A stretch of 64,000 nucleotides of DNA from Bdellovibrio sp. KM01 (GCF_013752535.1 NZ_CP058348.1:62001-126000), one strand, 5' to 3'. Counted from the first letter of the stretch, positions 26,750 through 35,607 are shown. Notes: a model not told the origin generated them from the letters alone. Numbers and translations: made by a program.

Positions 26750-27423
26750 CTTGCGATTTGCTCCTGGTAAATTGCTAAGTTTTGCAAAACGGCCCATGTG
26801 ACCACAAGAAAAATTGCGCTTACCAGGGGAATTTCAAATTTTCTGAGTTGTTTATCTTGAAATCCCCAGAGTAATCCACATATCCACGCAAGTGCGAGAT
26901 TTGCTAAAGCCAGAAAAATATTTACTTGAAGAGATCCGAACTGGCGATTTAGAAAGAGCGCGAACAGCAACCCAGCAATGAACATTCCGAAGTAGTCAGC
27001 AAAGAGTGCTTTTTCCGCTTTCCCATCGGATGGGGAGTCTGATTCCAGAATTCGCAACAGAAGAGGCAACTCCATACCAGATAAAAAACCGATGGAGACG
27101 ATCAAAGCATAACAAACCACCGGTGAAATAGTTTTCAATTGAACGTCGCTATATACGAATAAAAGTGGAGATACGATTGCCAGGGCGGCAAGAACAACTT
27201 CAATCCAGATAAAAACTTTTTTTGCATTTAACCGAACCGGCGTAAAATAAGCACCTGCTCCCATGGAGGCGATGTAGATCCCGGTTGTTACCGTATATTG
27301 TTGAACAACGTTGCCCCACAGAACGGAGAGCACATTCGCCAAGACAAGTTCATACGCATAGCTACAAAATGCCGTGACAAATACGAGCAGCAAAATGAAG
27401 CGAAAGCGTAACGAGCCATTCAT
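26731..27423 (-). CDS. Membrane-only paralog of the spermidine synthase-like protein
   Basis: 230 residues with about seven transmembrane helices and nothing after them. The first helices (FCSYAYELVLANVLSVLWG, then TVTTGIYIASMGAGAYF) have the pattern of the membrane domain of spermidine-synthase-family proteins, and correspond to CGFAYQSLMAKTFAVFLQE and FIYGIGIGS in the downstream gene. It therefore looks like a tandem duplicate that has lost, or never had, the catalytic domain. It may form a heterodimer with its neighbour. It follows the pilin-like gene directly (ATG at 27423, previous stop at 27424). Confidence 0.72.
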   Translation of the reverse strand: MNGSLRFRFILLLVFVTAFCSYAYELVLANVLSVLWGNVVQQYTVTTGIYIASMGAGAYFTPVRLNAKKVFIWIEVVLAALAIVSPLLFVYSDVQLKTISPVVCYALIVSIGFLSGMELPLLLRILESDSPSDGKAEKALFADYFGMFIAGLLFALFLNRQFGSLQVNIFLALANLALAWICGLLWGFQDKQLRKFEIPLVSAIFLVVTWAVLQNLAIYQEQIARWIIVN

Positions 27424-28191
27424 CTAATAACCTTGGGTGGTGGTTGCGGGACGAGAAAAGATATATGTCTGACGGATCAGTTCCGCGTTAGAGCAAGAAC
27501 TTCCGTTTTTCACGCAAAACGAAACTTTTAAACATTGGTATTGAGCCAGATCGCAATCCGGTGCCTCCGGACGGTTTCGCATCGCCATGTTAATTGGAAT
27601 GCTGTTCGCCGAGGGCGTAGCTGGTAAAGCGGGTGCAAATGCATCAAGGGCCGCGTGGGCCGGTTGGAACGACATCTCTTGAACCACTTGGCGAGTAGCT
27701 TCTTTAAATGTCTCAAGTTGTTGTTCGAAGGATTTGGTTTTCGGGGAATATGCCACCATCCACTCGTCAGGTGATTGAAGATTCACTTGCAGGCTTCCGG
27801 CTTCAAGGCAGATATCAAGTCCCGCATTCAAAGATCGTTTGCTACAAATGCCTTTCGCGTATTCCCAGCACAGTCGTACGGCTTTTGAGCCGCTACCGAT
27901 GGTGATAACTTTACCGGGGCAGCCATAGTCATCTTTGACGGATGTACCGCCACTTTGTGGTGGAGTATCTTGAAGGTAGTTGGCTTTGTCGTACGCATTC
28001 TTTAGTGAAACTCCGAAGCTCTCGATTGCATTTTCCGAATCATAGAAGGCGCGAGCCTTGTCGTAGCTTTTGTTTAAAGTTCCCATTTTGGAAACGACTC
28101 CGACGATGATGACCCCGATAACCACGGCGATGGCAACCACTAGCATCGCGCCGGCAAATCCTTCTTCAGAATTGAGATTTTTAGGCATCAT
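27424..28191 (-). CDS. Pseudopilin-like secreted protein (PilX-like)
   Basis: 255 residues. The N-terminus EEGFAGAMLVVAIAVVIGVIIVG looks like a prepilin leader and hydrophobic helix: a short charged leader, Gly-Phe junction at residues 11-12, then about 20 hydrophobic residues. The Glu usually found five residues after the cut is absent, as in some minor pilins. The exported part has cysteine pairs (YGCPGK, RLCWEYAKGICSKR, LDICLEAG, and CDLAQYQCLKVSFC), suggesting several disulfides. AGGAG sits 8 bases before the ATG. It lies 11 bases after the PilW-like gene in the same operon. A minor-pilin role is inferred. Confidence 0.68.
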   Translation of the reverse strand: MMPKNLNSEEGFAGAMLVVAIAVVIGVIIVGVVSKMGTLNKSYDKARAFYDSENAIESFGVSLKNAYDKANYLQDTPPQSGGTSVKDDYGCPGKVITIGSGSKAVRLCWEYAKGICSKRSLNAGLDICLEAGSLQVNLQSPDEWMVAYSPKTKSFEQQLETFKEATRQVVQEMSFQPAHAALDAFAPALPATPSANSIPINMAMRNRPEAPDCDLAQYQCLKVSFCVKNGSSCSNAELIRQTYIFSRPATTTQGY

Positions 28192-28202
28192 AAAATAAAC
28201 TC

Positions 28203-29228
28203 CTAGTTTCTCTTAAGCTGCCCGCTTGGGTAAGAAGGTTTTAAGAAATAAATCAAATCATAAGGCCTGCGGTACAACGGACGTCTTTGCGCACGCAAAG
28301 TGTTGGGTGTTTCAGCTGTTACATTCATTTGTGCAGATGAAAAACCAAGAACGTTGTCTCTGAAGACCACGCGAATCACACGCTCAACATCTTTGTAGGG
28401 ACTTGTGGTCTTGCAAGCTGCTTGGGTCATGGCGGCAGGAGGACACCATGTGAAATCACGTTTACTATTTGTTTGCGGGAGGTATTCTCTCACAGTCACT
28501 TTGAACGTTACAGAGGAAAGACGATAGCGGGAAGACGTACTCGGATCCTGGTCGGGATTATTCTGGTCGAAACGTTCTACTTCTTTTTCGGTTGCTTGAA
28601 AATCGACGATGGAACCAAACCACAGGTCGTCTCGCGTGGGAGATATACTAACTGTTCCCGCCGCTTGAGATCTTCCAAGGTCGATGTATAAAATCCCGAA
28701 TGTTTTTGCAGTGGGTTTTTGAAAATAAATTCCCGTAGGTAAAAAACGATCTCCCACGCTGGGAACACTCGTGTAGGTGCTGATCAATGTGTCTCGTAAA
28801 AATATGCCGATGGTATCGATAGAAGCAGTAGCCGTAGCGGGGTTAAACCCTGTGGATGCTAAATAATCTGCTCTGACAAATCCGGTGTTCTGGCTGGTTC
28901 CAGATGGACTCCAGTTGTTAAGATTTTTTCCACTGCCGTCTTCAACGTTAATTCCCTGAGAAGCAAAGTGTTTCAAGTAAAAGGAAATTTCGTTTAGCTC
29001 TGATTCTGATTGGATACGGTTGGTGATCGCCTCGTTTTGATTCGTAGCCATGCTGATCAAGGCACCAACACCATACATAAGCACCGAACCCAGGACGACG
29101 GAAAGAAGAAGTTCTACAAGTGAAAAACCTTGTTGACCCAAATACCCACTGTTAGAATTAAGAAAGCAACTTGATTGGCTTTCTGTGGGGGATTTCAAAT
29201 GTTTCGTAGAGACAGGTCTATTAATCAT
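28203..29228 (-). CDS. Type IV prepilin-like protein (PilW-like minor pseudopilin)
   Basis: Up to 341 residues. The segment QQG-FSLVELLLSVVLGSVLM is a textbook type III prepilin signal: cleavage after Gly, N-methylated Phe, Glu at +5, then a long hydrophobic helix. The soluble part is large for a minor pilin, beta-rich, with one cysteine pair (WCPPAAMTQAACK), like PilW. The start is uncertain: the ATG at 29228 gives a 34-residue leader and would overlap the divergent gene's 5' end, while an in-frame TTG at 29139-29141 gives a normal 5-residue leader (MGQQG). The second avoids the overlap but has only a weak ribosome-binding site. Confidence 0.8.
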   Translation of the reverse strand: MINRPVSTKHLKSPTESQSSCFLNSNSGYLGQQGFSLVELLLSVVLGSVLMYGVGALISMATNQNEAITNRIQSESELNEISFYLKHFASQGINVEDGSGKNLNNWSPSGTSQNTGFVRADYLASTGFNPATATASIDTIGIFLRDTLISTYTSVPSVGDRFLPTGIYFQKPTAKTFGILYIDLGRSQAAGTVSISPTRDDLWFGSIVDFQATEKEVERFDQNNPDQDPSTSSRYRLSSVTFKVTVREYLPQTNSKRDFTWCPPAAMTQAACKTTSPYKDVERVIRVVFRDNVLGFSSAQMNVTAETPNTLRAQRRPLYRRPYDLIYFLKPSYPSGQLKRN

Positions 29229-32096
29229 AAAGGTGTCTCGGGCTTTTCTGCTCTTGAGATGATGGTTGCGATCGGTATCCTTGCCACGATCTTCATTCTA
29301 GCAATGCCTTTCTTTAGCCAACAAGGAAAAATTATCAAAGAGATGAGAACGTCTGCGAGCTGTCAGGCAGTTCTTGATACGGCCTTCTCGAGAATCAATT
29401 CTTTCGGAAACTCTTTAGACAGTTATCAACCAAAAATTAACGCTTCCATGGCGAACACGACAGGCGCAACAGCCGCGAGTTCCAGAGTATTTCTGCCGCC
29501 CGATATTCCAGCCGATGCATATGCATTTGATCCTGATTTCAAAGGTCAAAGAAGCAAGATGTTCGATCTGGCCCCTGGTCGCATCTTGTATTCTACAAAT
29601 CCAGGTAAGCAGATTAAAATTCCTCAAAATGGAGGAACAACTAAGAATGTACCGATTCAGCACGACGGTATCACATTATATACGCCACTCTTGCTTAAAG
29701 GTTCAATGGAGTACCTGGCTACGAAGTACAATTCTGGCTATTGCTCGGCATTCTCTCCCGTAAAACTGTTAACCGCCGTGGACAGTCAGGCTTTGAACAA
29801 TCAGTTTCAGGGTGGTCTTAAAAATTTAGATATCTCTATGAAAGTGAATCGCTACGATCTGGCTTCGAATAATGCCAGTGGTAATTGCGGCACATTCTGG
29901 CCACGACCTCGCAACGGTGGTCGCTCTAACGTTACTTATGAACCGCAATTTGGCTATTCTCCGACGACTCGTCAGATGATAGGAATTTTCCCGAGCTGGA
30001 TGGACGACAAAGATGGATTTCGCGTCACTTTAAGGGCGAACTTTACGAACGACAAGGGCCAATCAGAAACGTGCGAGGGTACGAAAGATTTCTCGTTGCC
30101 TGAAGATAAGCAGAACGTTGTCGATTACTTTTATGACGTAAATTATGTGAAGAACTCAGCGGCCTCTCCAGGTGCTATCGTTGATAACATCAGTCGTATC
30201 AATGGACTTCGCAAAGGGACTGAGTGTTCAGGTAAACCCGATTGCTTAGGACATCCTTTTGAAACAATTCTTACGAACTTACAGCCTTGGAATAACAGTC
30301 CAAAGTGGCCCGAGAATCGTGATAGACCACTATGTTCCCAAACACCTGCGAACTCCATGAAAATGGTGATCACATTCCGTGTTTATAACACTCAGAAAGA
30401 TGGCGGCGTCATCCCGATGTGCTTGGATACCTCTTATCAGTGGTTCAAAGGTACCAAAGGTAATTGGTGTCCTGGTTCATATAATGGCGGTGCAGAAACA
30501 AGCTTTGATAAATCTTGGGACACTCGTTACACAGGCTGGGTTCCTTGCGAACAAATGCAGTTCTGTAACTCGCGACCAGATAAGGTCGAGGTTATCAAGT
30601 CTGCCGACAAGAACTTTAAATTTCCAGGCCTAAATGCGAATCAGCCCTATGTGGAATACAAATATACTTACGAAAAGATTTCCGGAGATAAAGCAAATTC
30701 TCGGATGTGGGGTTGTGAACTGAAGTTTGGTATTGCTTCAATCGATCTTGCCGGAAATTTAAGTTACGTTCCGGCCCAAGAAAAAATGATGGACTCCCCT
30801 GGTATTGCGGGTGACCGTCGTCCACCAATCAAAGAAATTAATCCGCATGTCTATTTCAAACCGCCTCCTTGTTACACTTGTAACTGTAAGCCATGCAAAG
30901 GTGGTAAGGGACTTTTCGGTGGTTTGTTTAACTGGATTCTTTTTGCAGTTCTAGTCATCGTATCTGCGGGTACGGCTTTGGCAGTGACGGCATTAATCAC
31001 AGCAGCCGTCATCGCGGGAGCAACAGCAGGTGTTCTTTGCTATAACGGTGGTTTGGGTTGCAGCACTGATGGTGGAAAAAACTATGCTCCTGATTCGTCG
31101 GGAGGAAAATATCGATCCTGCGATGACAGTAACAATGGCTGTAAGTGCGGTAAAAAATGTAACATCATCAGGCCACCAAGTCCTGGATGGTCCTCGCCAC
31201 TTGACGATGCGATGGATATTTCCCAGCTGGAAAAGAATTCTTGTGTACCAGGCAATACTTTCTATGTCGATAATACTGCCTATTCGAGCTTGAATGGTAT
31301 CAAGCCTATGTTTGGATATAAAACATCCAAAGGTGCCGGCAAAGGGTACGAATACAATATGGATCCAAATGCTAAGGTCACTCCGGGTGATGAGCTTCTG
31401 TATTCCGTGTTCGATTCTAAGAACAAACAATTCTGTTATGCGGCTGTTCGTTGTTCGGGAGGAAAATTCCAGGCTATCAAAGAAAGCAGCGAGATTTCGG
31501 GCGATAATAATCTATATCCACTGATGGGATGTTTCCCGGTCAAAGTTGGAAAACGTATTGCCTTTAATAGTGGTAGCCCGGGCATTGCTCAGGGTGGAAA
31601 TGCTTGCTTGGAAGTTCAGTTTAACAAAGGTCCGCAGAATCCAACGAATCTGAAGCTGTGGAAGTGGTCTGATTATAACGAACAATGTAGTGTGACTTCG
31701 ACTACGGGTTCATTGTCTTCTGATCCAAGAGTGGTCGGTGGTTTCTGCCCGACAACTTCGACAACAGCCCTTGTTGGCGCTCAGTACAGCAACACCGGAG
31801 CGGGATGTTCTAATCCTACCGCTGATCCCAATGATCTGGTGGGGGTTAATTTCGCTTGTAAGGACACGAAAATCTATTGGGACCCTTGCGCAGCCACTTC
31901 ATCCAATTCCAAGAATGGTACGATGAGCTGTGCGAAGTGGTGCTATGCAGATTGTAAAGTTCCTGAATATGTTCCAGAGCATCCGTGGTTGGATGCTCCA
32001 CACAATGTTCAGCGCTATTACGAAGATATGGGATCCGGCGATGCGGGATTGCCGTTCTGCACGATGGACCGTACGTTGTTTGATGATAATCTCTAA
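29199..32096 (+). CDS. Giant cysteine-rich pseudopilin-like protein with an internal membrane segment
   Basis: 965 residues from the ATG at 29199, with GGGGGA 6 bases before it. The leader MFRRDRSINHKGVSG followed by FSALEMMVAIGILATIFILA is a canonical prepilin signal with Glu at +5. Ordinary pilins are 120-400 residues, so this is exceptional. The exported part is rich in cysteine, often as tight clusters (CYTCNCKPCKGG, CDDSNNGCKCGKKC). About residues 571-612 (FNWILFAVLVIVSAGTALAVT onwards) are a second strongly hydrophobic, Ala-rich stretch long enough to cross a membrane twice. It is divergent from the PilW-like gene and 2 bases before the second acyltransferase gene. A tip adhesin-like role is possible, by analogy with PilY1-type proteins, but no homology is visible. 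Confidence 0.8.
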   Translation: MFRRDRSINHKGVSGFSALEMMVAIGILATIFILAMPFFSQQGKIIKEMRTSASCQAVLDTAFSRINSFGNSLDSYQPKINASMANTTGATAASSRVFLPPDIPADAYAFDPDFKGQRSKMFDLAPGRILYSTNPGKQIKIPQNGGTTKNVPIQHDGITLYTPLLLKGSMEYLATKYNSGYCSAFSPVKLLTAVDSQALNNQFQGGLKNLDISMKVNRYDLASNNASGNCGTFWPRPRNGGRSNVTYEPQFGYSPTTRQMIGIFPSWMDDKDGFRVTLRANFTNDKGQSETCEGTKDFSLPEDKQNVVDYFYDVNYVKNSAASPGAIVDNISRINGLRKGTECSGKPDCLGHPFETILTNLQPWNNSPKWPENRDRPLCSQTPANSMKMVITFRVYNTQKDGGVIPMCLDTSYQWFKGTKGNWCPGSYNGGAETSFDKSWDTRYTGWVPCEQMQFCNSRPDKVEVIKSADKNFKFPGLNANQPYVEYKYTYEKISGDKANSRMWGCELKFGIASIDLAGNLSYVPAQEKMMDSPGIAGDRRPPIKEINPHVYFKPPPCYTCNCKPCKGGKGLFGGLFNWILFAVLVIVSAGTALAVTALITAAVIAGATAGVLCYNGGLGCSTDGGKNYAPDSSGGKYRSCDDSNNGCKCGKKCNIIRPPSPGWSSPLDDAMDISQLEKNSCVPGNTFYVDNTAYSSLNGIKPMFGYKTSKGAGKGYEYNMDPNAKVTPGDELLYSVFDSKNKQFCYAAVRCSGGKFQAIKESSEISGDNNLYPLMGCFPVKVGKRIAFNSGSPGIAQGGNACLEVQFNKGPQNPTNLKLWKWSDYNEQCSVTSTTGSLSSDPRVVGGFCPTTSTTALVGAQYSNTGAGCSNPTADPNDLVGVNFACKDTKIYWDPCAATSSNSKNGTMSCAKWCYADCKVPEYVPEHPWLDAPHNVQRYYEDMGSGDAGLPFCTMDRTLFDDNL

Positions 32097-32098
32097 GC

Positions 32099-33127
32099 AT
32101 GTCTGATAAAAGCACGAGAATCTACGGTTTTGATATTTTAAGAATCGCCACGGTGATGGCGATTCTTTATTTTCACGTCTGGCAATACACGTTCTTTCAA
32201 GACGTGATCTCACTTCCGGCTGAGATATCGAATTATCACAACCTTACAGGTTGGGTCGGCGACGTCTTTAAGTATGGCGGTCTTTTCATCGTCGCTTTAA
32301 GTTTCTTTTTGATTGGTTTAAAAGTGCGCTCCCAACACAAAATGAGATTCTTTGTGTTGATCGCAGGACTGATAGCTTTGCAGGTTTCAACTGCTGACAA
32401 TCCAATGGACCCAACAACTTGGGACTGGGATGTTTATTCCTATTTAGTGCTATCCTATATTCTTGTACTGGCGCTTCCGCGTAAGGTGATGTTGCGATGG
32501 CCGTTGATTGTGGCAAGTATAGCGCTGTTGAGTATCCCATACGAACAATATGCTGTGTTGCTAAATATTCCTGAAGCGATTCAGTTCTCGGGTTGGAATT
32601 TAGTGCCGTGGCTAGTACTGCCGGTTTTGTTTCACTCAGCTGGCGTTCTGTGGTCGCAAAAAAATCCAAACTTTTTTCAAGCTATGCGTAAGTGGGAGTG
32701 GCCATTGTGGGGTGCTTTGATTGCGTTGTTATTCGTAATTACACCGGATTATGGACCTTTCCCCGCGGGACCTGGATTCGAGGGCTACGTTTTTAAACAG
32801 AAGCCATTAATGTTTTGGAAGCATTTCATCGTCTTTGCATTTTTGATGAGGCTAAGTCTGGATCCGATAGTCAATTCGGCACTCGCAAGAATCAAAGGTA
32901 TGTCGCAATTTTCGAATCTTGCGTGGAATAAGCATTTGGGTGTTTCTTACTTTATGCATTTGGCGTTCTTGCCTATGGGACAACATCTGATGGAATTCTG
33001 GGGACACTACCCGGGGACGTTTGATTGGTTCTGGTTATTTATTTTTATTTCCGTGGAAATCATTGTAAGGGCAATGTTTGCAATGCGCTTAACTGTTAAA
33101 ATCAAAGTTGCACAGCTGATGCGCTAG
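32099..33127 (+). CDS. Acyltransferase-3-like multi-pass membrane protein, copy 2
   Basis: 342 residues, about ten transmembrane segments, starting GFDILRIATVMAILYFHVW, with the R and H of TM1 as in acyltransferase-3 proteins. It shares with copy 1 the TTWDWDVYSYL segment (TTWSWNLYAYL in copy 1), GWNLVPWLVLPVL (GWGLLPWLAIPFL) and LAWNKHLGVSYFMHLAFLP (LAWNRFFGLCYFVEFAFLP). In the last block, copy 1 has Glu where this one has His. The gene begins 2 bases after the giant pseudopilin gene, so translational coupling is likely. Its stop abuts the convergent REC-CheX gene with no gap. Substrate unknown; the pilin neighbours suggest acylation of a surface structure. Confidence 0.8.
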   Translation: MSDKSTRIYGFDILRIATVMAILYFHVWQYTFFQDVISLPAEISNYHNLTGWVGDVFKYGGLFIVALSFFLIGLKVRSQHKMRFFVLIAGLIALQVSTADNPMDPTTWDWDVYSYLVLSYILVLALPRKVMLRWPLIVASIALLSIPYEQYAVLLNIPEAIQFSGWNLVPWLVLPVLFHSAGVLWSQKNPNFFQAMRKWEWPLWGALIALLFVITPDYGPFPAGPGFEGYVFKQKPLMFWKHFIVFAFLMRLSLDPIVNSALARIKGMSQFSNLAWNKHLGVSYFMHLAFLPMGQHLMEFWGHYPGTFDWFWLFIFISVEIIVRAMFAMRLTVKIKVAQLMR

Positions 33128-34039
33128 TTACTTGCCTATAGGAACGGCGATCACCTTTAAATAAAAATGACCCTTAGTCGTAGAGAATGGGATCAGCATA
33201 CCAGCAGATCCCTGTTTGCACTCAATCATGCTATCGGCTCCGATTAAAACTTTTGGTACTGTTAGTTGAACACCAAAGTTTGTAATTTCAGATTTCGCAT
33301 TACCAAATATGATATTGTTGATCTCACCGACGGCATCCTGATTTTCAGAGTTCAGCTCTGTTTGTTCTTCCATCAACATCGTGGAAACGACTTCCAAGTA
33401 ACTCGCTTTATCAAAAGAGATCGCAAGAAATCCTTGGTAAGATTGAGACTTGATTTCTACTACTGAGGAAATTTCGCCCTTAAGCGCTTCATGGGGAGAT
33501 TTCGTTTCGGGCTTCCCCATCGTGATATTCTGAACACCGAATTGAGCAAAGACATTCATAGTCGCTTTAATCACAGCGTTGATCACGCGAACGTCAACTG
33601 CATATTTTGCTTGCGGAGCTGCAGACGCAGACGCTGCTGGTGTAGCAGAAGGAGCGCCTTGGTTTAGGCATTTTACCATCGCATTTACAAGGTCATCCGG
33701 ATTGATCGGTTTTTTCAGTAAGACACAGCTTTGTAAAGTGTCGGGAAGTTCCGAGCTGTCCTTTTGTGTAACGACGATAAGATTTGCGTCTTGGGTATTT
33801 TTGTACGAGTGAAGTCCATACACAAAGCCACCGTCCATCAGGCGCGGCACTTCGGTATCGATCAGAACCACGTCAAATTTTTGATTTTCAGTTTTAATAG
33901 CGGCTTCGGCACCATCTTTTGCACGAACTAAAATTGGCGCAACAGTAGAATCACGGAAACGATCGCTCAATGGTTCACGCACTAGATTTTCTAGGCCTGA
34001 ATTGTTATCAACAATGAGGATGGTTTTTCTAGTCTTCAT
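33128..34039 (-). CDS. Response regulator receiver fused to CheX-like phosphatase domain
   Basis: 303 residues from the ATG at 34037-34039 (GGA 6 bases upstream). Residues about 5-125 are a receiver domain: ILIVDNN acidic pocket, phospho-acceptor Asp in VVLIDTEVP, Thr in IVVTQKD and Lys in LLKKPIN. An Ala/Pro/Ser linker leads to a CheX/CheC-type domain (about 155-300) with the E-x-x-N phosphatase signature in DAVGEINNIIFGNAKS and the proline about 20 residues on (LTVPKVL). CheX and CheC dephosphorylate CheY-P. A receiver-CheX fusion suggests self-limiting or phosphorylation-gated phosphatase activity in chemotaxis or motility control. Confidence 0.88.
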   Translation of the reverse strand: MKTRKTILIVDNNSGLENLVREPLSDRFRDSTVAPILVRAKDGAEAAIKTENQKFDVVLIDTEVPRLMDGGFVYGLHSYKNTQDANLIVVTQKDSSELPDTLQSCVLLKKPINPDDLVNAMVKCLNQGAPSATPAASASAAPQAKYAVDVRVINAVIKATMNVFAQFGVQNITMGKPETKSPHEALKGEISSVVEIKSQSYQGFLAISFDKASYLEVVSTMLMEEQTELNSENQDAVGEINNIIFGNAKSEITNFGVQLTVPKVLIGADSMIECKQGSAGMLIPFSTTKGHFYLKVIAVPIGK

Positions 34040-34368
34040 GTTTGATCCGCTCAAGTTCTTTCTGCAAGGGTGAGGGAATTGCATGAAGTTACCTGTTTCC
34101 CAATTAAGGTATCGGCTTCAAGAAAAACTACTTTAACAATCTGTAATTGATCCGATTTGGTTTAATTTTCTCAATATAAGACACGGCGAAATACCGCCCA
34201 GGCATCTCATTTCGACCATATCTGAATATACTCATGGTTCACGACTGGACGAAAATTCAGTGGTTACTAGGTACTACAGAGTGTAAATGATTTGGACAAA
34301 CCTTACTGATTTACAGGATAGATAAAACTCTATGTAACTTCGTCACCGTATCGGATATTTCTTGTGCC

Positions 34369-35151
34369 ATGAAAAACAAAATTAAATTTATTTCGATGAG
34401 TGTCGCACTGTCTTTTTTAATTGCTTGTCAGGGACAAGAAACGTCCACTTTGAGTTTGAGTGATGGTTCGGGAATCGTCGGTGGCGAGAAAGTAAAATCA
34501 GGTGATGAAGTTGAAAAGCATCTTGTCATGGTGTGGGGAAAATCACCAACTGGTGGCAAAGTTTGCTCGGGAACGATCATTACGTCTAACTTAATTTTAA
34601 CGGCTGCTCACTGTGTGCACGAGCGTGAAAAGCTTGAAGTGGGATTTGGTAAGAGTGGACTTTTTCCAAATTGGGAACCAGTAGATCGTGCAATAGTTCA
34701 TGAGCAGTACAATGGCAATGTAGGTTATGGTTATGACCTTGCAGTTGTACGGTTGAAGAAACCTCTTCCAAAAGGTTATGGTCCTGTTGCGGTTGTCGGT
34801 GAAGAAGACATGCTGACGATTAACGAGCCCGTTATCCTTGCTGGTTACGGAAGAACTTCAGTTGATAAGCCAAGCTCCTCTGGCAATTTAAGAAAAGTTG
34901 AAACTACTCTTGCGCGTTGGATCCGTGGATTTTTGATCGTGGATATGAGTAATGGCAAGGGTATGTGTGACGGCGATTCTGGTGGACCGATGTTTGTCAG
35001 AAGAAATAATCAGCTTGTTCTTGCTGGAGTCACTTCTTTTACCCGCAACTCTCCTCACAGCAAGATCGATTGTATGAATGACGGCTATTATGCGGATCTA
35101 ATAACTCACGGAAGCTGGTTAAGAACCACAGCCCGTGCGATCAATAACTAA
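34369..35151 (+). CDS. Chymotrypsin-fold (S1) serine protease lipoprotein
   Basis: 260 residues. Signal with lipobox-like FLIAC (Cys20), then IVGG at residues 36-39, the activation site of S1 proteases. The triad is His81 in TAAHC, Asp123 in YDLAVV and Ser204 in GDSGGP. The residue at the bottom of the S1 pocket (chymotrypsin position 189, two before the Cys in GMCDGDSGGP) is Gly198, not Asp, so trypsin-like Arg/Lys specificity is not expected. Activation requires cleavage before IVGG, which would release it from the lipid anchor. It stands alone, with 284 bases upstream where I see no firm promoter, and a terminator downstream. Confidence 0.93.
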   Translation: MKNKIKFISMSVALSFLIACQGQETSTLSLSDGSGIVGGEKVKSGDEVEKHLVMVWGKSPTGGKVCSGTIITSNLILTAAHCVHEREKLEVGFGKSGLFPNWEPVDRAIVHEQYNGNVGYGYDLAVVRLKKPLPKGYGPVAVVGEEDMLTINEPVILAGYGRTSVDKPSSSGNLRKVETTLARWIRGFLIVDMSNGKGMCDGDSGGPMFVRRNNQLVLAGVTSFTRNSPHSKIDCMNDGYYADLITHGSWLRTTARAINN

Positions 35152-35170
35152 AAGAACACTTTAAAAACAG

Positions 35171-35196
35171 AAAAACCTGCTCAGGGCAGGTTTTTT
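35171..35196 (+). terminator. Terminator after the serine protease gene
   Basis: AACCTGC and GCAGGTT pair around a 5-base loop, with six T following (35191-35196) and A residues before. It can act in both directions. Confidence 0.88.
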
Positions 35197-35206
35197 GTAG
35201 TCAAAA

Positions 35207-35297
35207 TGGCGGAGAAGGAGGGATTCGAACCCTCGGTACACTTTTGGTGTACGAGCATTTAGCAAACGCTTGGATTCAGCCACTCTCCCACTTCTCC
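35207..35297 (-). tRNA. tRNA-Ser (anticodon GCU)
   Basis: A 91-base class II tRNA on the minus strand. The acceptor GGAGAAG pairs with CTTCTCC, followed by G and CCA (35207-35209). Anticodon stem-loop AGCGT-TTGCTAA-ATGCT gives GCT (serine, AGC and AGU). The long variable arm is GTACACCAAAAGTGTAC, and the T-loop is GGGTTCGAATCCC. Confidence 0.97.
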
Positions 35298-35450
35298 GCG
35301 GACTCGTATTTGAGCTGAAAAGCTAAATTGCCATAGCCGAGGTGCCAAATCAAGGATTGGGGCGGCTATAACGGGGTGCTTTTTGCAAATTTCTTTAAGA
35401 ATGCTTGATTTTTTGATTACTGCGGCTTAAACATACGTCTCTTTCACAGT

Positions 35451-35527
35451 GCACTCGTAGCTCAGCTGGATAGAGTACTTGACTACGAATCAAGTGGTCA
35501 GAGGTTCGAATCCTCTCGAGTGCACCA
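35451..35527 (+). tRNA. tRNA-Arg (anticodon ACG)
   Basis: 77 bases. The acceptor GCACTCG (35451-35457) pairs with CGAGTGC (35517-35523); A and an encoded CCA follow. The anticodon stem-loop is CTTGA-CTACGAA-TCAAG with anticodon ACG, whose A34 would be converted to inosine by TadA. The T-loop is AGGTTCGAATCCT. Confidence 0.97.
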
Positions 35528-35607
35528 TTTTTTCCCTAAATTCCCCCAAAAAATCAATACCTTAGAAAAAAGAATCGCTATAGACTCTGTTTTGCCACGG
35601 AGGACTT

